From positions 1 to 9,516 of the forward strand of contig JAJPZL010000015.1 of NCBI GenBank assembly GCA_021204375.1: a DNA stretch of 9,516 nt, in the 5' to 3' direction. The stretch's first letter is position 1, and every line of letters begins with the position of its first letter. This document shows, piece by piece, positions 6,760 through 9,516 of this stretch. The position numbers and the translations under genes are program-made. The notes under the pieces are model-generated. The model was not told the origin of the DNA, did no database searches, and saw nothing but the letters and a program-made list of their open reading frames with translations. The stretch is from Bacteroides sp. Lineage in GTDB: Bacteria > Bacteroidota > Bacteroidia > Bacteroidales > Bacteroidaceae.

Positions 6760-8004
6760 ATGGGCAGAGAGATACCTAAGGATGTGATCCGGAAAAAGAA
6801 AATAAAGTTGATCGTTAAGTTCTCCTCCCTTTTTGCGGGGATAGCAGTCGTTATCTTTTTGCTGGTCTCCTATATGAAGGCCTCCATCGAAGAGCGGGCG
6901 ATCACGCTTTCGGAGGTGGAGGAGGGAATGCTGGAGGTGAGTGTGAGTACTTCCGGAAAGGTGGTGCCTGCTTTTGAGGAGATCATTAACTCTCTCATCA
7001 ACAGCCGCATTGTAGAGGTCTATTGCCAGGGTGGGGATTCTGTGGATGTGGGAACTCCTATTCTGCGGCTGGATCTTCAAAGTACTGAGACCGAATATAA
7101 GAAACTACTGGATGAGCAGGAGATGCGTACCTATCAGCTGGAACAGTGGAAGGCCAAGACCCGGACCCAACTCAGTGAGATGGGGATGAAGATCGATATT
7201 GCCGAGATGAAACTGGACCGGATGAGGGTAGAGCTCCGGAATGAACAGTACTTAGATAGCCTGGGCGCAGGTACTACCGATAAGGTGCGGGAGGCGCAGC
7301 TTAGTTATAATGTGGCACAGATGGAACTGGAGCAGCAGAAACAGCAGTATGAGAATGAGAAGCTGGTGGCGGAAGCGGAGCAGAAGGTGAAGGAGCTGGA
7401 ATTTGATATTTTCCGGAAGTCCCCGGCCGAAATGAAACGTACTTTTGAGGATGCCCAGATCCGTTCTCCGCGCAAAGCGATCCTGACTTATATCAATAAC
7501 CAGATTGGTAGACAGGTAGGGCAGGGGGTACAACTGGCTATTATCTCCGATCTGAGCCATTTTAAACTGGAGGGGGAGATATCGGATAATTATGCCGACC
7601 GTGTACGGGCAGGGAGCCGGGTGATCGTACGGTTGGGTAGTGACCAGCTGGAGGGGATCATCAGCAGTATGACACCGCTCTCCAGCAACGGAGTGATCTC
7701 TTTTTCAGTACAATTGACGGAAAACAATCATCCCCGGCTTCGTTCCGGACTGAAAACCGACCTCTATATTATGCACGCTGTTAAGGATCATGTACTTCGG
7801 ATCAGGGACGGGCCTTACTACATCGGGCCTTCCACCTATGAGCTTTTTGTGGTGGAGGGAAAGGAACTGGTCAAGAGAAAAGTTGTACTGGGTGACAGTA
7901 ACTTTGAGCATGTAGAGGTGGTAAGCGGGCTGAATCCCTGCGACCGGGTGGTGGTCAGTGATATGGCGGATTACCGGAATAAAACGAAACTGAAACTGAA
8001 ATAA
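6760..8004 (+). CDS. MacA/HlyD-like membrane fusion protein (periplasmic adaptor)
   Basis: A 414-residue adaptor that would link an inner-membrane ABC exporter to an outer-membrane channel. The basic N-terminus (RKKKIK) is followed by one membrane segment at about residues 18-38, so it is anchored with the bulk in the periplasm. The biotinyl/lipoyl-like half-domains lie at about 60-107 (GKVVPAFEEIINSLI, GGDSVDVGTPILRL) and 231-265 (AQIRSPRKAILTYI). Between them lies a long, charged Glu/Gln/Lys-rich coiled-coil hairpin at about 108-225. A beta-barrel (about 267-340) and a membrane-proximal domain with the usual GDSNFEHVEVVSGLNPCDRV end complete the fold. An FtsX-type permease follows after 69 bases, so MacA-type assembly is more likely than RND. 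The ATPase is not in the window. Exported substrate is unknown. No clear -7 element was found upstream. Confidence 0.9.
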   Translation: MGREIPKDVIRKKKIKLIVKFSSLFAGIAVVIFLLVSYMKASIEERAITLSEVEEGMLEVSVSTSGKVVPAFEEIINSLINSRIVEVYCQGGDSVDVGTPILRLDLQSTETEYKKLLDEQEMRTYQLEQWKAKTRTQLSEMGMKIDIAEMKLDRMRVELRNEQYLDSLGAGTTDKVREAQLSYNVAQMELEQQKQQYENEKLVAEAEQKVKELEFDIFRKSPAEMKRTFEDAQIRSPRKAILTYINNQIGRQVGQGVQLAIISDLSHFKLEGEISDNYADRVRAGSRVIVRLGSDQLEGIISSMTPLSSNGVISFSVQLTENNHPRLRSGLKTDLYIMHAVKDHVLRIRDGPYYIGPSTYELFVVEGKELVKRKVVLGDSNFEHVEVVSGLNPCDRVVVSDMADYRNKTKLKLK

Positions 8005-8073
8005 ATAAACAGGCAGGATCACTTGTATATCCGGTATTATGTTTCACGAAGAAAATTACTAAAACTGAATTCA

Positions 8074-9369
8074 ATGCTGAGGATCTATTTTAAACAGGCC
8101 AGGAACCTGCTGAAACAGGAAAAACTGTTCAGTTCTATTTATATCATAGGGACGGCTCTTTCGCTTACCATGGTCATGGTACTGACGATCATTATTTATG
8201 TGAAGGTGACACCGATCTATCCGGAAACGAACCGTGACCGGATGTTGGTCATGCGCTCTGCCGTTGTACAGGAAAAGCAGGGGCAGTCTGCCGGTAGGCT
8301 TTCGTTGCACACCATAAAAACCTGTTTCCAGGATCTGCAACATGCCCAGGCAGTAGGAGTGGCCAAACTCTTCCTCAGGAAGAAGTATTATGTACAGCTT
8401 CCGGCTACCGGAGAACAGTATCCTGTCTGGGTGCAGGCGGTGAATGAGGATTACTGGATGGTGTTCGCTTTTCGTTTTAAGGATGGAACTCCTTTTACCG
8501 GGGCCGATGTGAATTCCGGTATAAGGACGGCTGTACTGAGTGAATCTGCTGCCCGGCGTATATTCGGAGAGGTGGCAGTGACCGGCAGATACTTCTCCCT
8601 GAATTTTGACGAGTATCGGGTGGCAGGCGTGGTGAAAGATCCTTCTTCGCTGCTGGAACGTACGTACGCCCATATATGGATACCTCATACCTTGGCCCTC
8701 GCTTCTACGTGGGGGAAGAACCAGTCCTTGGGTGACTATGCGGTATATCTGCTGGCCCCTTCTCGGGAGGGAAGAGAGGCCCTGAAAAGGGAGGTGACCG
8801 ATAATCTCCGCAGGTTTGCTTCTACTTTTCCGGAAGGTTATACTTTTATGTGGACAGGCCAACCGGACAGGCACTGGGAATCTCTCTTCCGGTTTTCCAG
8901 CAATTCAACGGTTGACTTTAACCGGGTGATCCTTAAATACCTGCTTATTTTTCTGATCCTGCTTATTATTCCGGCTGTGAGCTTTTCGGGCATGATCGAT
9001 TCGAGAATGGAAAGGCGGCTGGCAGAGTGCGGATTGCGCAGGGCAGTGGGAGCGTCCGGTGGGGTGTTGATGCGTCAGGTTATCTGCGAGAATCTGTTTT
9101 TCACGCTTCTGGGTGGGTGTATCGGTTTGATCTTCTCTTATATCCTGGTGTATATAGCCCGTGAGAGGATATTTGAGTTAGGGCAGGTGGGATATAGTGC
9201 GCCCCCTGTGGAGGGAGCGGAGACTTTGGTTTCTGCAGAAATGGTCTTTAACCTACCGGTGTTCTTTACGGCTCTTTTTATCTGCCTGCTACTGAATCTG
9301 CTTTCGGCCGTTATCCCGGCCTGGAGAGCTTCCCGGCGTGATATTGTTCACTCACTAACCTTCAAATAG
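8074..9369 (+). CDS. FtsX/MacB-type ABC transporter permease
   Basis: A 431-residue inner-membrane permease without an ATPase domain. It begins MLRIYFKQARNLLKQEKLFS, the usual Bacteroidales start. Membrane segment 1 lies at about 20-43, followed by a large periplasmic domain of the MacB core type, then segments at about 288-308, 340-362 and 395-416. The cytoplasmic stretch between segments 2 and 3 (SRMERRLAECGLRRAVGAS) is the conserved FtsX region expected to touch the ATPase, and the C-terminal PAWRASRRD motif is also typical. ATG 8074 is chosen over the in-frame TTG at 8023, which would add 17 residues with no family resemblance. The reading frame is intact, unlike that of the next permease. 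Its likely role is mechanical coupling of ATP hydrolysis to export through the adaptor encoded upstream. Confidence 0.9.
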   Translation: MLRIYFKQARNLLKQEKLFSSIYIIGTALSLTMVMVLTIIIYVKVTPIYPETNRDRMLVMRSAVVQEKQGQSAGRLSLHTIKTCFQDLQHAQAVGVAKLFLRKKYYVQLPATGEQYPVWVQAVNEDYWMVFAFRFKDGTPFTGADVNSGIRTAVLSESAARRIFGEVAVTGRYFSLNFDEYRVAGVVKDPSSLLERTYAHIWIPHTLALASTWGKNQSLGDYAVYLLAPSREGREALKREVTDNLRRFASTFPEGYTFMWTGQPDRHWESLFRFSSNSTVDFNRVILKYLLIFLILLIIPAVSFSGMIDSRMERRLAECGLRRAVGASGGVLMRQVICENLFFTLLGGCIGLIFSYILVYIARERIFELGQVGYSAPPVEGAETLVSAEMVFNLPVFFTALFICLLLNLLSAVIPAWRASRRDIVHSLTFK

Positions 9370-9375
9370 TAACAT

Positions 9376-9516
9376 ATAATACGAAATATTTACAAACAGT
9401 TATGGAACCGCAGGCGCAGCAATGCCTGACTGATCATAGAACTCTTCCTGGTTTTTTTGCCTGGTCTAGTATATTGTGGATTACTTTTTTGAATTGGGAT
9501 TTAATGCTACGCTTAC
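9376..9516 (+). pseudogene. Broken start of a second FtsX-type permease gene
   Basis: No single frame encodes a credible protein here, but a convincing permease N-terminus appears when frames are joined. From 9376 the frame reads IIRNIYKQLWNRRRSNA, then TGA at 9427-9429, then LIIELFLVF to the T7 run at 9452-9458. One base must be dropped there; the following frame reads CLV, TAG at 9467-9469, then YIVDYFFELGFNATL to the window edge. With Trp at both stops this gives the basic start, first membrane segment and YFF motif I recall for the second permease in Bacteroidales MFP-permease-permease operons. ATA at 9376 sits where ATG is expected. Changes noted: two nonsense codons, one frameshift and probable start loss. 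The gap to the previous stop is six bases, as in an operon. Sequencing error is possible but would need several independent errors. Confidence 0.72.

Noticed and set aside
8023..8073. TTG start extending the permease by 17 residues
   Set aside because: The added residues do not resemble the family; ATG 8074 gives the usual N-terminus.
8071..8874. 267-residue antisense frame opposite the permease
   Set aside because: It is the complement of a clearly coding gene; the Arg/His-rich, domain-free translation is typical of an antisense shadow.
9427..9469. Stop-codon recoding (TGA and TAG read as Trp)
   Set aside because: TGA and TAG end intact genes elsewhere in the window (C69 dipeptidase, peptidase fragment, first permease), and recoding would not explain the frameshift or missing start.
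9402..9516. Open frame from ATG 9402 to the window end
   Set aside because: Its peptide resembles nothing expected here, and it is out of frame with the permease-like sequence on both sides of the T7 run.

Overview
The window most likely comes from a Bacteroidales genome (Bacteroides/Parabacteroides-like). The evidence is exact copies of the Bacteroidota -7 promoter element TAnnTTTG just upstream of several genes, A/T-rich translation starts without Shine-Dalgarno sequences, a family-typical PGM2-like phosphohexomutase, and an MFP/FtsX-permease operon layout common in this order. No tRNA, rRNA, CRISPR array, phage gene or transposase was found. No new system with its own genes is visible either. 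The most unusual items are a decaying second permease at the right edge and a structured gene-free interval in the middle.

Layout: (1) 1-1915, plus strand: the 3' end of an M23-type metallopeptidase gene, then a secreted C69-family dipeptidase 28 bases later. (2) 2055-3800, plus strand: a full phosphoglucomutase/phosphomannomutase-type gene with its own promoter and two consecutive intrinsic terminators. (3) 3801-4280: a 480-base gene-free stretch rich in inverted repeats. It holds a hairpin suited to stop transcription from both sides and a possible minus-strand promoter that would give a short RNA. (4) 5601-4281, minus strand: cytidine deaminase (cdd) followed by NAD+ diphosphatase (nudC), each with its own -7 element. 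(5) 5706-6614, plus strand: a secreted GH73-type glucosaminidase with two LysM domains, divergent from cdd and closed by a strong terminator. (6) 6760-9516, plus strand: a MacA-like membrane fusion protein, an FtsX/MacB-type permease and the start of a second permease.

The second permease is visibly broken. Reading three frame pieces together gives a convincing family N-terminus, but it carries a TGA and a TAG where Trp is expected, a one-base excess at a T7 run, and ATA where the start codon should be. The ABC ATPase expected for such an exporter is not in the window.

By theme, regions 1 and 5 concern envelope or peptide hydrolysis, regions 2 and 4 central sugar and nucleotide metabolism, and region 6 ABC-type export. 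Apart from the short-spaced pairs, the genes look like independent housekeeping units and not one pathway.
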